64,000 nt of DNA from contig NZ_JAEQMU010000001.1 in NCBI RefSeq assembly GCF_017908035.1, forward strand, positions 1,798,001 to 1,862,000. The letters are read 5' to 3'. Positions 8,334-16,615 of the stretch are shown piece by piece. The notes beneath the pieces were generated by a model, which worked only from the letters and a program-made list of their open reading frames with translations, was not told where the DNA came from and made no database searches. Each line of letters starts with the position of its first letter. Position 1 is the stretch's first letter. A program made the position numbers and the translations under genes. This DNA is from Sphingobacterium tabacisoli. GTDB lineage: Bacteria > Bacteroidota > Bacteroidia > Sphingobacteriales > Sphingobacteriaceae.

Positions 8334-9164
8334 TTACGTTATATGATAAAACCTTACGGCATTCTGTCCCCAAAAGTCAGCGCGTTCGGATTCGTTGAAC
8401 TCGTCCAGATAAGCATTGGCAATCATCAAGACCTCATCATAACTAGAAGCTACCAAACTAACTGGCCAGTCTGAACCAAAACAAATACGTTGCTTTCCAA
8501 AACAGGCAATTACATGTTGCACATAGCGTGTAAAATCAGCGATAGACCAGTTGTTCCAGTCCGCTTGTGTTGTGAGTCCCGAAATCTTACAATATACATT
8601 TGGAAAGGCGGCCAATGCTTCAATAAAAGCAGCCCATTCTTCAAACTCTCCTGTGGCCACCGCGGGCTTTGCCATATGATCCAACATAAATGCTTGCTTC
8701 GGATGAGCGGCAACACACTCCAGTGTACTGGTATAATGCCTAGGATGTATCAATAGATCATAGGTATAACCATGTTCTGTCAGCGCCTTAATACCTCGTT
8801 GAAAAGCAGGTTGCATCAAAAAACCGGTATCTGCTTCGGCTTCTATGATATGTCGAAATCCCTTGACAATGGGATGAACCGAAAATTTAAGAAGTTGCTC
8901 TTCAACATCCTCTGATCGTAAATCGACCCAACCAACCACAGCTTTCACCATTTTATAAGCACCCGCCAGCTCAATCAGAAAATCGGTCTCCCGTAAAGAT
9001 TGATCAGCCTGCACTAATACAGCTCCGTCTATACGATTGTCTTTAAGGGTCTTTGAAATATCATTCGGTAGAAAATTACGCTGAATTACTTTCATATCAT
9101 CCGTAATCCAGGCGTCCTTTACAGGGTCAAATAACCAAAAATGTTGATGGGAATCTATACGCAT
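8334..9164 (-). CDS. Amidohydrolase-family lactonase, probable L-fuconolactonase
   Basis: A 276-aa TIM-barrel metal-dependent hydrolase of the amidohydrolase_2 group. The N-terminus RIDSHQHFWLFDP carries the first metal-binding HxH motif (H6, H8), with further ligands expected in LIHPRHY, LDHMAKP and FGSDWPVS (the SDWP aspartate). Proteins with this N-terminus open sugar lactones; within this operon the substrate should be L-fucono-1,5-lactone, giving L-fuconate. It is flanked by an FAH-family hydrolase and an SDR dehydrogenase on the same strand. Alternative substrates are L-rhamnono- or L-galactonolactone, but the GH29 fucosidase and FucP permease in the operon favour fucose. Confidence 0.87.
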   Translation of the reverse strand: MRIDSHQHFWLFDPVKDAWITDDMKVIQRNFLPNDISKTLKDNRIDGAVLVQADQSLRETDFLIELAGAYKMVKAVVGWVDLRSEDVEEQLLKFSVHPIVKGFRHIIEAEADTGFLMQPAFQRGIKALTEHGYTYDLLIHPRHYTSTLECVAAHPKQAFMLDHMAKPAVATGEFEEWAAFIEALAAFPNVYCKISGLTTQADWNNWSIADFTRYVQHVIACFGKQRICFGSDWPVSLVASSYDEVLMIANAYLDEFNESERADFWGQNAVRFYHIT

Positions 9165-9209
9165 TGCCTATCTTTTTGAAAATCTCTTACTCTTACTTTA
9201 GAAACACAA

Positions 9210-10064
9210 TTAGCCACGCCAAGCGATAACCTCTTGGCGCTGTTCGCCCAAATGATCAGCGCCAAGCTCAATCACGTCTCCTTCTTTTAAATAAATAGGC
9301 GGATTAAAACCCAGCCCGACACCTGCAGGTGTTCCGGTCGAAATAACATCACCCGGCAATAAAGTCATAAACTGAGAAACATAAGAAACAACATGCTCCA
9401 CCGAAAAAATCAGATTCTTCGTATTGCCTTCTTGGTAAGTCTTGCCATTGACTTTAAGCCACAAACGGACATTATTAATATCCGGGATCTCCTCCTTAGT
9501 CGTCATTACCGGTCCCATAGGAGCAAAAGTATCACAGCCCTTTCCTTTATCCCAAGTTCCGCCACGCTCAATCTGGAATTCACGTTCAGAAACATCATTG
9601 TGCAATACATAACCTGCCACGTAATCCAATGCTTCCGACTCCTCCACATACGTAGCTTTTTTGCCAATCACGATTCCAAACTCTACTTCCCAATCCGTCT
9701 TAACGGAGTTTTTAGGAATAACGACTTGATCATTGGGTCCGATAAGCGCTGTTGTAGACTTCATAAATATAATCGGCTCCGCGGGAATAGCAGCTCCCGT
9801 TTCTTCTGCATGATCTTTATAGTTTAGGCCAATACAAACAATCTTTGATGGGCGACCGAACGGTGCACCAAATCGGCTATCTTTAGGGATCTCCGTAAGC
9901 TGTCCCTGGTTAGCTTTAACAAACTGCTCCAACCTCTCCAAACCATTTTCTGAAAAGAAGCGTTCATCGTAGTCGCCACCAAAAGCGGTGGTATCATAGT
10001 TTATTCCATCAATCTGAACACCTATCTTCTCTTTACCTGATGCGCCGTAACGTATTAATTTCAT
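9210..10064 (-). CDS. Fumarylacetoacetate hydrolase-family enzyme, probable 2,4-diketo-3-deoxy-L-fuconate hydrolase
   Basis: A 284-aa FAH-superfamily enzyme. The core begins after an N-terminal small domain: KIVCIGLNYKDHAEETG, then metal-binding acidic residues in DWEVEFGIVIG and DVSEREFQ, and the late STGTPAGVGLG loop. In the non-phosphorylating fucose pathway (known from Xanthomonas and Veillonella) this family cleaves 2,4-diketo-3-deoxy-L-fuconate to pyruvate and L-lactate, the last step. The neighbouring genes for lactonase, dehydratase and dehydrogenase supply its substrate, so the context supports this role well. Substrate proof is lacking; other FAH enzymes cleave acylpyruvates. Confidence 0.87.
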   Translation of the reverse strand: MKLIRYGASGKEKIGVQIDGINYDTTAFGGDYDERFFSENGLERLEQFVKANQGQLTEIPKDSRFGAPFGRPSKIVCIGLNYKDHAEETGAAIPAEPIIFMKSTTALIGPNDQVVIPKNSVKTDWEVEFGIVIGKKATYVEESEALDYVAGYVLHNDVSEREFQIERGGTWDKGKGCDTFAPMGPVMTTKEEIPDINNVRLWLKVNGKTYQEGNTKNLIFSVEHVVSYVSQFMTLLPGDVISTGTPAGVGLGFNPPIYLKEGDVIELGADHLGEQRQEVIAWRG

Positions 10065-10118
10065 GCTGTTTTTAATGTTTAATGGCCAATTTTATAGCCG
10101 GTGTCTAAATACTAAAAC

Positions 10119-10883
10119 TTAATTATTCAATTTAATAAATCCACCATCTATTGGATAATCATTGCCTGTAATAAAAGCTGCATCATCCGAACAGAGGAAC
10201 AAAGCTAATTTAGCAATTTCTTCCGGTTTAGCCATCCTTCCAATAGGTTGCGAGGCAGAAAGTTTATCAAACATCTCAGCTTCCTTGCCAGGATAGTTTT
10301 TCTGGATAAAACCGTCCACAAAAGGTGTGTGTACCCGTGCTGGCGATATCGAATTGGAACGTATATTATCCTGTAAGTAATCTCTAGCTATAGACATACT
10401 CATAGCATATATCGCACCTTTGCTCATTGAATAGGCAAATCGGTCAGAAATACCAACCAGAGCGGCTATAGAAGCTACATTTAAAATAGCTCCGCCTCCA
10501 TACGTCTTCATGCAGGGAACTACCGCATGCAACATATTGTAGGCCCCCTTCACATTCACATTAAATACCTTATCAAAATCTACCCCTGAACAATTCTCGA
10601 CATTCCCGACATGGGCAATACCAGCATTATTGACCAAGATATCCACTTTTCCAATCTGCCCAATTATCGCGTCCACCTGTTCTTGATCTGTAACATCGCA
10701 CAGGTGCAATATTCCGCTCCCTCCCGCTCCGACTATCGCTTCTACAGCAGCACTTCCCTCTTTCTCATTAAGATCAAAGATATGTACAGTAGCTCCCTGC
10801 TCCGCAAATAATAATGAGATAGCTTTACCTATACCACTACCTCCACCAGTTACAATAGCCACTTTACCTACTAATTTTGACAT
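10119..10883 (-). CDS. SDR-family dehydrogenase, probable 2-keto-3-deoxy-L-fuconate dehydrogenase
   Basis: A 254-aa short-chain dehydrogenase with all key motifs: TGGGSGIGKA for cofactor binding (residues 12-21), LVNNAGIAHVG, the active-site Tyr/Lys in AYSMSKGA, and a C-terminal YPIDGGF. The acidic residue after strand 2 (IFDLNE) suggests NAD rather than NADP. In the fucose pathway it would oxidise 2-keto-3-deoxy-L-fuconate to the 2,4-diketo compound. It lies between the FAH-family hydrolase that would use its product and the GH29 fucosidase (1-bp gap). The two SDR genes in this operon could be swapped in function; I assign this one by adjacency to the hydrolase. Confidence 0.84.
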   Translation of the reverse strand: MSKLVGKVAIVTGGGSGIGKAISLLFAEQGATVHIFDLNEKEGSAAVEAIVGAGGSGILHLCDVTDQEQVDAIIGQIGKVDILVNNAGIAHVGNVENCSGVDFDKVFNVNVKGAYNMLHAVVPCMKTYGGGAILNVASIAALVGISDRFAYSMSKGAIYAMSMSIARDYLQDNIRSNSISPARVHTPFVDGFIQKNYPGKEAEMFDKLSASQPIGRMAKPEEIAKLALFLCSDDAAFITGNDYPIDGGFIKLNN

Positions 10884-10884
10884 A

Positions 10885-12189
10885 CTATTTTGTTTTTATT
10901 ATTAATACATAAGGTTTATCCTCTCCAACCAAGGGTAAACTAACCCGTAAGGTTGAATTATTCAAGTCATACTTCACCTTTTGCTTTTTATCAAATGAAG
11001 TTATGGATTGTATACCGATATCAAAGTTAGGAACCTCCACACTCGCTAATTTCGTGTTCAATACATGTAGGTAAACCGTATTTCCCTTTCGGGTAAACGC
11101 ATAATCATCCGTAGGCTTTATAAAACCTCCCTGGGTACCATAGATACTCTCTCCATATGTATTTAACCAACTCCCCATCTCCTTTAGGCGCTCCTGTTGA
11201 TAGTCCTGGATTTCGCCGTTAGGCATAGGGCCAACATTCAGCAACAGATTGGAACCATATCCCCCGGCTTTTATCAAATAACTGATTACTTCCTGAAATG
11301 ACTTACGCTTGCGGTCTTTGATATCGAATCCCCAAGACCCAGCGATAGTACCACACACCTCCTTAGGCAGTGCTCCAATATCCTCCGTCTTAGTACCAAA
11401 CCCAGTGGTATTATGTCCTGGGAGATCCCGCTCGAACATCTGAAAATCTTCACCCGCTATCGGTGCAATATGATGATTGTTACCTATGAGACAATGTGGC
11501 TGTAAACGGTGTATAAGACTATAAATCTCCCCATAATGCCAATCCGCATTAGGCTTGTCCCAATGTCCATCAAACCAAATACCATCAATGGTACCATACT
11601 GTGTCAGCAATTCGGTCAACTGTCCTTTCATAAAAGCAATATACTTGCCCCAATCGGATTTCGTCGAATCCCGCCCTACAATCCCCTTACCGGTACTTCC
11701 AACAGGTAGATAATCATTCCGATGCCAATCTAATAAAGAGTAATAAAACATAATCTTAATACCTTCTTCACGACAGGCATCTACCAATTCTCGTACAATA
11801 TCTCGCTTGAAAGGAGTAGACTCAACTATATTATAGGTAGATTGTTTGGTATGCCACATCGAAAAACCATCGTGATGCCTACTCGTAAATGTGATATATT
11901 TAGCTCCACTCTGCTTGAATAGCTTAGCCCATTGCTTTGCATTAAAATCAATAGGATTAAAAAAACGAGGTAGCAATTCATATTCCTGCAGACCAAAATT
12001 CTGATTATTCATAACCCATTCTCCGTCCCCCAATATGCTATACACGCCCCAATGAATAAATACTCCAAATCGAGCTTCTTCAAACCATTTGCGAGCATTT
12101 AAGTTCTCCGAGCTAGGTTTATACCCCGTCTGCCCAATCGCGGACAAAAGGTGAAACAACAACAAACATGTCAATACTATCTTTCTCAT
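10885..12189 (-). CDS. Alpha-L-fucosidase (GH29), exported
   Basis: Releases terminal L-fucose from glycans in the periplasm. The 434-aa protein begins with a signal peptide (MRKIVLTCLLLFHLLSAIGQ), then the GH29 core with FEEARFGVFIHWGVYS at about 37-51, SRHHDGF at about 103-109, and the nucleophile D207 in IDGIWFDGHWD. A shorter C-terminal beta-domain follows. The size fits GH29 enzymes without extra binding modules. It sits within the fucose catabolic operon, so it supplies the sugar imported by the FucP-like permease. Linkage preference (alpha-1,2, 1,3/4 or 1,6) cannot be told from sequence alone. Confidence 0.95.
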   Translation of the reverse strand: MRKIVLTCLLLFHLLSAIGQTGYKPSSENLNARKWFEEARFGVFIHWGVYSILGDGEWVMNNQNFGLQEYELLPRFFNPIDFNAKQWAKLFKQSGAKYITFTSRHHDGFSMWHTKQSTYNIVESTPFKRDIVRELVDACREEGIKIMFYYSLLDWHRNDYLPVGSTGKGIVGRDSTKSDWGKYIAFMKGQLTELLTQYGTIDGIWFDGHWDKPNADWHYGEIYSLIHRLQPHCLIGNNHHIAPIAGEDFQMFERDLPGHNTTGFGTKTEDIGALPKEVCGTIAGSWGFDIKDRKRKSFQEVISYLIKAGGYGSNLLLNVGPMPNGEIQDYQQERLKEMGSWLNTYGESIYGTQGGFIKPTDDYAFTRKGNTVYLHVLNTKLASVEVPNFDIGIQSITSFDKKQKVKYDLNNSTLRVSLPLVGEDKPYVLIIKTK

Positions 12190-12210
12190 ATCCTATTGTG
12201 GTTAATTATG

Positions 12211-13875
12211 TTAAAGTGAAACTCCCCTTCTCCAAGGAATAAAATCATCTTGTCCCAACTGAACCGCCTTCGGTATCTGCTCGCCACTAGCTACGGCGAT
12301 AACATACTCCAATATTCTCTGGGCCACCTCAGCAATACTTTCCTCTCCATCGATAACGGTTCCACAGTTAATATCAATGATATCAGGCATCTTCTGAAAG
12401 GTCTTCGTATTCGTGGATAACTTGACAACAGGAGCAATGGGATTCCCTGTAGGCGTACCTAATCCCGTAGTGAAAAGAACAATATTTGCTCCGGCAGCAA
12501 CTTCAGCCGTCGTACTCTCAACATCATTCCCTGGTGTACATAATAGATTTAATCCTGGCTCATTGACAATCCCGGGATAATCGATTACCGCAACCACAGG
12601 AGATGTTCCCCCTTTCTTAGCGGCTCCAGCAGACTTAATAGCATCTGTAATCAGCCCGTCACGGATATTACCCGGCGAGGGATTCATATAAAAACCGGAC
12701 CCATCAGCCTCGGCCTTCGCATTGTAACGCTTCATCAGAAACATAAACTTCTCGGCTGTCTCCTCATTCACACAACGGTCACTCAGTTCTTGCTCTACCC
12801 CACAGAGTTCAGGGAACTCCGCAAGAATGACAGAACCTCCCAACGTAACCAGCATATCTGACAAATATCCCAAAGCTGGATTTGCAGAAATGCCCGAGAA
12901 ACCATCCGACCCACCACATTCTAAACCGATACATAATTTGTCTAACCCTGCTTCCTCACGGGATTGCTGATTCGCCTGAACCAATCCCGCAAATGTCGAT
13001 TTGATTGCCTTTTCCATCAGTCCTTGCTCTGTGCCTTCCAGTTGTTGTTCAAAAACAAAAAGAGGCTTATCAAAGTCTGGATCACGCTTAGCAATCTCAT
13101 TCCGCAATATCGACGCCTGTGCATGTTGACAACCTAGGCTCAACACCGTAGCTCCCGCTACATTAGGATGGGTAATATAACCGGCCAACAGGCCACACAG
13201 GGCATCAGAATCCATCCGGGTACCACCGCAACCCATATCATGATTTAAAAACTTAACACCATCAACATTAGGAAAAAGCCTTTTTTGCGATGTACTCAAC
13301 GGGCTTGCAGAAAAATCAACATTCAAAAGTTCATCAACTGAAGCACCCGATTTATATCGCGTTATCAACTCGTCAACCTCAAGGGAATAATTTTTACTAT
13401 CCAGCTTATAACCCAACTTTTCTTCAAATGCTTCTTTAAGTGTCAAAACATTTCTATTCTCACAGAATACAAGGGGAATAACCAACCAGTGGTTGGCAGT
13501 ACCTACACTTCCATTACTACGATGATAGCCTTTGAAGCGACGATTAAGAAAACGAGACACATCTGGTTTATGCCATTCCAATTTCCTATTGCTTAATTCA
13601 AAATCCCCTGCAGCATGCCGAAGATTATCCACCGTGAGCAATGTCCCGATCTCTAACGCTTGATTCACCTTTCCAACCAGTACACCATACATATATACCT
13701 CTTCGTTCTCGTCCAAATTGCTTACAGTAAACTTATGTTTAGCAGGCACATCATCCTTTAAAACAAAAGAATAGCCATTCCATTCAATAGTAAGCCCTTT
13801 TTCAAGATCTACTAAAGCCACCAATACGTTATCTTTCGGATGTATCTGTAAGAAAACCTTTTTCACCTTATCCAT
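12211..13875 (-). CDS. UxaA-family (altronate-type) dehydratase, probable L-fuconate dehydratase
   Basis: A 554-aa member of the UxaA/GarD sugar-acid dehydratase family. The N-terminal ~95 residues form a SAF-type domain, then the central and C-terminal domains show HDMGCGGTRMDSDALCG, SLGCQHAQ, a Cys in LECGGSDGFSG, and the late CTPGNDVESTT and TTGLGTPTGNP. These enzymes use an iron centre to dehydrate altronate or galactarate. In this operon the only sugar acid expected is L-fuconate, so it most probably makes 2-keto-3-deoxy-L-fuconate. The known Xanthomonas L-fuconate dehydratase belongs to the unrelated enolase superfamily, so this would be a non-homologous replacement. It lies 3 bp after the mutarotase gene. 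Confidence 0.85.
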   Translation of the reverse strand: MDKVKKVFLQIHPKDNVLVALVDLEKGLTIEWNGYSFVLKDDVPAKHKFTVSNLDENEEVYMYGVLVGKVNQALEIGTLLTVDNLRHAAGDFELSNRKLEWHKPDVSRFLNRRFKGYHRSNGSVGTANHWLVIPLVFCENRNVLTLKEAFEEKLGYKLDSKNYSLEVDELITRYKSGASVDELLNVDFSASPLSTSQKRLFPNVDGVKFLNHDMGCGGTRMDSDALCGLLAGYITHPNVAGATVLSLGCQHAQASILRNEIAKRDPDFDKPLFVFEQQLEGTEQGLMEKAIKSTFAGLVQANQQSREEAGLDKLCIGLECGGSDGFSGISANPALGYLSDMLVTLGGSVILAEFPELCGVEQELSDRCVNEETAEKFMFLMKRYNAKAEADGSGFYMNPSPGNIRDGLITDAIKSAGAAKKGGTSPVVAVIDYPGIVNEPGLNLLCTPGNDVESTTAEVAAGANIVLFTTGLGTPTGNPIAPVVKLSTNTKTFQKMPDIIDINCGTVIDGEESIAEVAQRILEYVIAVASGEQIPKAVQLGQDDFIPWRRGVSL

Positions 13876-13878
13876 TTA

Positions 13879-14208
13879 TTACAACTCAAATATTTTATCC
13901 ATAATTACCCACTTCTCGCCAGGACGGCTTCCTGGCATAGCACGTTGATATTTCCACATCAGTGTCTCCCACTCCTGCACTTTCTCATTATTTGCATCCA
14001 TCTCTCCTTTCTTCTCAAAACTAAAATCATCTCCGACGTCCATAACCATAAAAAGCCGATTACTAAAGCGGTATATAACCATAGAAAGTATACCCGAATC
14101 CCGTATAGAATTAATCACATCAGGCCACACCGCACGATGATATTCATCGTATTCTTTTATCAAATCTGGATTATCCTGTAAATCCAACGCTAGCGCATAT
14201 CTTTTCAT
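13879..14208 (-). CDS. L-rhamnose mutarotase-family protein, probable L-fucose mutarotase
   Basis: A 109-aa single-domain protein of the RhaM family, which interconverts alpha and beta anomers of 6-deoxy-hexoses. Family features are the N-terminal DLQDNPDLIKEYDEYH with the catalytic His, VWPDVINSIRDSGI, and the C-terminal WKYQRAMPG. The neighbours (FucP-type permease, fuconate-type dehydratase) indicate that L-fucose is the sugar handled. It is distinct from the classical FucU fold. Short gaps on both sides (3 and 104 bp) make it the second gene of the operon. Likely cytosolic. Confidence 0.9.
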   Translation of the reverse strand: MKRYALALDLQDNPDLIKEYDEYHRAVWPDVINSIRDSGILSMVIYRFSNRLFMVMDVGDDFSFEKKGEMDANNEKVQEWETLMWKYQRAMPGSRPGEKWVIMDKIFEL

Positions 14209-14312
14209 GTAAATAATTTGTTTTCAGTTGTCACATGGAATATCCTAAATATTTTCATCGATGTTTGTGCAATTACTGCTACATGGATATTTCATAACAC
14301 TATCTTTTATCA

Positions 14313-15575
14313 TTATATCTCATCCTTATCTCCTCGTACCGCCACTTTTTCTCTATTGTTCCACCCAAAAAGCAGCACAACAACAAAACAGATAAATACG
14401 ACGTAGTATGAAAGATGAATATTTCCCGTTATATCAGTTACTTTACTAGCAATAGGAGGTATTACTGCTCCCCCAACAATAGACATTATGATAAGACTTG
14501 ACGCAGACTTCGTATCTGCTCCTATTCCTGCTATCCCCATAGCAAATATGGTTGGAAACATAATAGACATGAAAAACGTAATCCCTACAAGCGCATAGAG
14601 TGTCACGAGACCTGTTCCATAGATGACGACAAGAGATAACAAACAAGACATCATACTGTATAATATCAACAATTTATAAGGCTTCATGTAACGCATAAAA
14701 AAAGTACCGACGAAACGTCCCACCATAAATAAAAAGCCCGCCAATCCCGCATAATATTTCCCTTCCTGCCCACTCATCCCTAAAGCATCCTCAGCAAACA
14801 CCAATAAAAAACTAAAAACATAAATCTGAGCCCCGATATAGAAAAACTGAGCGCAAACTCCCCAACGTACATTCTTGTGCAACAACGCTCCAAAGAAGCC
14901 TTTGGACGAAGTACCTTCCTCTTCTTTTATCTCTGGCAATTTTGTAAAAAAGAATAAAACAGCAACCACTAGAATGAGTAATCCCAGAACTAAATAAGGC
15001 CCTTTTACCAAAGAAGTCTCGGCCTGTATATAAGCCAACCGAGCTTGTTCACTCATACTCGCCAACTCATCTACGCTTTTAGGTTCCTCAGCCAAAATAA
15101 ATACCCCACCCACGATTGGAGCAATGGAAGCCGCTAGCCCATTAAAAGACTGCGCAAAGTTCAAACGTTGCGTTGCCTTCTCTGGATCTCCCAACACCGT
15201 AATATAGGGATTGGCTGCAGTCTCCAAAATAGTCAACCCACAGGAAAGTACAAATAAAGCCCCCAGAAAAAAGGGATAACTGATCGTATTGGCCGCAGGA
15301 ATAAACAAAAAACAACCTAAGGCGAATAAGCTCAATCCAACTAAAATGCCGGTTTTATAACCATAACGTTTCATTATAATTCCAGCAGGAATCGCTAAAA
15401 AGAAATACGCAATAAAGACCGCAGAATCTACCAGAGATGCCTGAAAGTGGCTCAAACTAAATGCACTTCGAAGATGCTTAATCAGAATAGGATCCAAATT
15501 ATGGATGAATCCCCAAAAGAAAAACAAAGAAGTAATCAGAATAATAGCAAACGTATATTTCTTTACTTGTGTCAT
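14313..15575 (-). CDS. fucP: L-fucose:H+ symporter-type MFS permease
   Basis: A 420-aa, 12-helix major facilitator of the FucP/GluP branch. The N-terminus FFFWGFIHNLDPILIKHL matches the start of this family, with the conserved acidic residue in helix 1 (HNLD) used for proton coupling. ILETAANPYITVLGDPEKATQRLNFAQSFNG in helix 4-5 is also a hallmark (only part is quoted as the family signature: AANPYITVLG). It imports L-fucose across the inner membrane. It is the first gene of the minus-strand operon; a 139-bp gap separates it from the divergent AraC regulator, which probably controls it. Confidence 0.93.
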   Translation of the reverse strand: MTQVKKYTFAIILITSLFFFWGFIHNLDPILIKHLRSAFSLSHFQASLVDSAVFIAYFFLAIPAGIIMKRYGYKTGILVGLSLFALGCFLFIPAANTISYPFFLGALFVLSCGLTILETAANPYITVLGDPEKATQRLNFAQSFNGLAASIAPIVGGVFILAEEPKSVDELASMSEQARLAYIQAETSLVKGPYLVLGLLILVVAVLFFFTKLPEIKEEEGTSSKGFFGALLHKNVRWGVCAQFFYIGAQIYVFSFLLVFAEDALGMSGQEGKYYAGLAGFLFMVGRFVGTFFMRYMKPYKLLILYSMMSCLLSLVVIYGTGLVTLYALVGITFFMSIMFPTIFAMGIAGIGADTKSASSLIIMSIVGGAVIPPIASKVTDITGNIHLSYYVVFICFVVVLLFGWNNREKVAVRGDKDEI

Positions 15576-15683
15576 GCTGGATTATATTTGGTAATCGCTA
15601 ATTACGGGAGATAATTAGAATAAAACATAAAGCAATTTACCACATTAATAAATCATTTTACCAACATATATAAAAAACTAGAT

Positions 15684-15691
15684 TATATTTG
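15684..15691 (+). promoter_or_regulatory. Putative -7 promoter element of the araC-type regulator
   Basis: TATATTTG fits TAnnTTTG and lies 23 nt before the ATG of the regulator at 15715. It sits within a nearly palindromic TATATTtGAATATA (15684-15697). A second TATATTTG occurs at 15583-15590, close to the fucP start, and is on the wrong strand for fucP. No matching -33 box is seen. Confidence 0.45.
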
Positions 15692-15714
15692 AATATAAAC
15701 CTTACTATTGAATC

Positions 15715-16566
15715 ATGAAACTGAAACAGCTTTCATTAGACCGAACATATTACAGCAGCTTCCATATTCGTCAGGACAGCTACCCCAAATACCATAACAC
15801 CTGGCATTATCACGAAGAAATAGAGTTTATATGTATTTATAGAGGACATGGAACCCTATTCATTGGCGATTGTATCCAAAGCTTTTCTGCAGGGGACGTG
15901 GTCCTTATAGGGCCTAACCTCCCTCATTACTGGCTTTTTGAAGATCTACGGGGCGATGAACAGTTAGATCCTATTGATTGCATAGTCATACACTTCAAAA
16001 AAGATTTCGCTGGGATTGACTTTTTTAATATCCCGGAGATGAGTCAATTGAAAGAGCTGATACAAAGTGCCGAAAAGGGTCTCTTGGTAAAAGATAATCT
16101 TCTCTCTGTCTTAAGACAACAACTGCAGGCAATATTAAACACAGAAGGAGTTACGAGATTTACCTACTTACTCCAAGCCCTTGCACAATATGCTACATTT
16201 CCCCACAGAAGATTGGTCAGCGACAACTACGCCATTCTCAATCACTCGAATGACCAGCGACGCATGAATGATGTCATGAATTATATCCGTGAACATTATA
16301 AGACGAAAATGGAGCTTGACAAACTAGCCGACCAAGCCAAGATGACCAAGAACTCATTCTGTCGGTACTTCAAAAATAAAACAGGGAAAACCCCAATACA
16401 GTTTGTTAGCGAAATCCGAGTAGCACACGCATGTCGCTTACTCAAATACACAGATCTTAGTTTAAAAGAAATCTGCTTCGATAGTGGTTTTAATAACTTT
16501 GTAAGCTTTCACAAAATTTTCAAAGATCAGCTCAATAAAACTCCTACCCAATATAGAAAGCAGTAA
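15715..16566 (+). CDS. AraC-family transcriptional regulator of the L-fucose operon
   Basis: A 283-aa regulator. The N-terminal half (to about 150) is a cupin sensor domain: HTWHYHEEIEFICIYRG-like features with the conserved WHxHxE set, and GDVVLIGPNLPHYW. The last ~100 residues are a double helix-turn-helix domain, seen in LDKLADQAKMTKNSFCRYFK and ICFDSGFNNFVSFHKIFK followed by TPTQYRKQ. It is transcribed divergently from fucP across a 139-bp gap, which points to control of the fucose operon in response to fucose or a pathway intermediate. A strong bidirectional terminator follows, separating it from the convergent GH92 gene. Confidence 0.92.
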   Translation: MKLKQLSLDRTYYSSFHIRQDSYPKYHNTWHYHEEIEFICIYRGHGTLFIGDCIQSFSAGDVVLIGPNLPHYWLFEDLRGDEQLDPIDCIVIHFKKDFAGIDFFNIPEMSQLKELIQSAEKGLLVKDNLLSVLRQQLQAILNTEGVTRFTYLLQALAQYATFPHRRLVSDNYAILNHSNDQRRMNDVMNYIREHYKTKMELDKLADQAKMTKNSFCRYFKNKTGKTPIQFVSEIRVAHACRLLKYTDLSLKEICFDSGFNNFVSFHKIFKDQLNKTPTQYRKQ

Positions 16567-16571
16567 CAGCA

Positions 16572-16605
16572 AACGCTCGGTTTTTGCTATCAAAAACCGA
16601 GCGTT
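16572..16605. terminator. Bidirectional terminator between the AraC gene and the GH92 gene
   Basis: A 15-bp perfect stem (16572-16586 pairing with 16591-16605, AACGCTCGGTTTTTG arm) with a CTAT loop lies 5 bp after the regulator stop and 10 bp from the GH92 stop. Confidence 0.85.
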
Positions 16606-16615
16606 CCTTTACTTT

